Shown: positions 5,241 to 5,326 of the stretch, piece by piece
How the letters are laid out: each line of letters begins with the position of its first letter
How positions within the stretch are numbered: position 1 is the stretch's first letter
Notes under the pieces: model-generated
The model's input: the letters and a program-made list of their open reading frames with translations, nothing else
The model's database searches: none
Told to the model about the DNA's origin: nothing
Program-made: the position numbers and the translations under genes
From: an uncultured Pseudanabaenaceae cyanobacterium
GTDB taxonomy: Bacteria > Cyanobacteriota > Cyanobacteriia > PCC-9006 > JAAUQQ01
Length of the DNA: 5,326 nucleotides
Assembly: GCA_938015405.1 (NCBI GenBank)
Contig: CALLPZ010000154.1
Coordinates: 1-5,326, forward strand
Reading direction: 5' to 3'

Positions 5241-5326
5241 CTACTCCAACACCGGCACCACCCGTAGGCCGTAGGTTTTCTCAAAGGCCTCTTTATTTTG
5301 TTCGATACTCCAGAGCTCTAGGGCAC
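5241..5326 (-). CDS. C-terminal end of an unidentified protein, cut by the window edge
   Basis: The minus-strand frame entering at 5324 reads ALELWSIEQNKEAF, then EKTYGLRVVPVLE, and stops at TAG (5243-5241). The other two minus frames hit stops early. The peptide has the amphipathic helix followed by strand expected of a real protein end, with ordinary composition. It is too short to assign a family. It lies 116 bp upstream of the deoxyribosyltransferase gene on the same strand and might share its transcript. Confidence 0.5.
   Translation of the reverse strand, partial: ALELWSIEQNKEAFEKTYGLRVVPVLE

Noticed and set aside
1..5326. tRNA, rRNA, CRISPR array, insertion sequence or attachment site
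   Set aside because: I found no cloverleaf, spaced direct-repeat array, transposase frame, or terminal inverted repeats with target duplications.

Overview
The window looks like chromosomal DNA from a cyanobacterium. It holds five copies of the HIP1 octamer GCGATCGC (911, 2557, 2882, 3492, 4847), about one per kb, which is a hallmark of many cyanobacterial genomes. Its genes also belong to families typical of that phylum: a small DUF4278 protein, and an FHA protein with a Cys-rich, Gly/Tyr/Trp-rich tail. I cannot name the genus.

Layout from left to right. (1) 2-1417, plus strand: the 3' four-fifths of a fused permease-ATPase ABC exporter of the MdlA/LmrA type; its start lies off the left edge. 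(2) 1435-3809, minus strand: a two-gene operon joined by a 4-base ATGA overlap. The upstream gene encodes a two-helix membrane protein of unknown family. The downstream gene encodes a protein with a degenerate FHA domain, a long disordered linker and a Cys-rich C-terminal module. The operon converges on the ABC gene with only 17 bp between stop codons. (3) 3810-4238: a 429-bp gap with an AT-rich putative promoter block, small dyads and a very strong intrinsic terminator at 4117-4161. (4) 4239-4415, minus strand: a 58-residue DUF4278 protein, preceded by a Shine-Dalgarno sequence and a candidate NtcA-type promoter (GTA-N8-TAC, then 22 bp, then ATTAAT). (5) 4583-4616: an intrinsic terminator for the next gene. 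(6) 4657-5124, minus strand: a nucleoside 2-deoxyribosyltransferase-family protein. Its leader carries a 20-bp-arm hairpin, a tandem octamer and a possible 10-codon upstream ORF. (7) 5241 to the right edge, minus strand: the last 27 codons of an unidentified gene.

Functional picture. Everything right of the ABC gene is on the minus strand but is split into separate units by terminators. The most novel unit is the membrane protein/FHA pair. Both proteins carry Asn/Gly/Pro/Gln-rich disordered tails, and the FHA domain appears to lack the residues that normally bind phosphothreonine. That suggests a membrane-tethered scaffold rather than a classical phospho-reader; this is inference. The most interesting regulatory signals are the possible nitrogen control of the DUF4278 gene and the unusual leader of the deoxyribosyltransferase gene.
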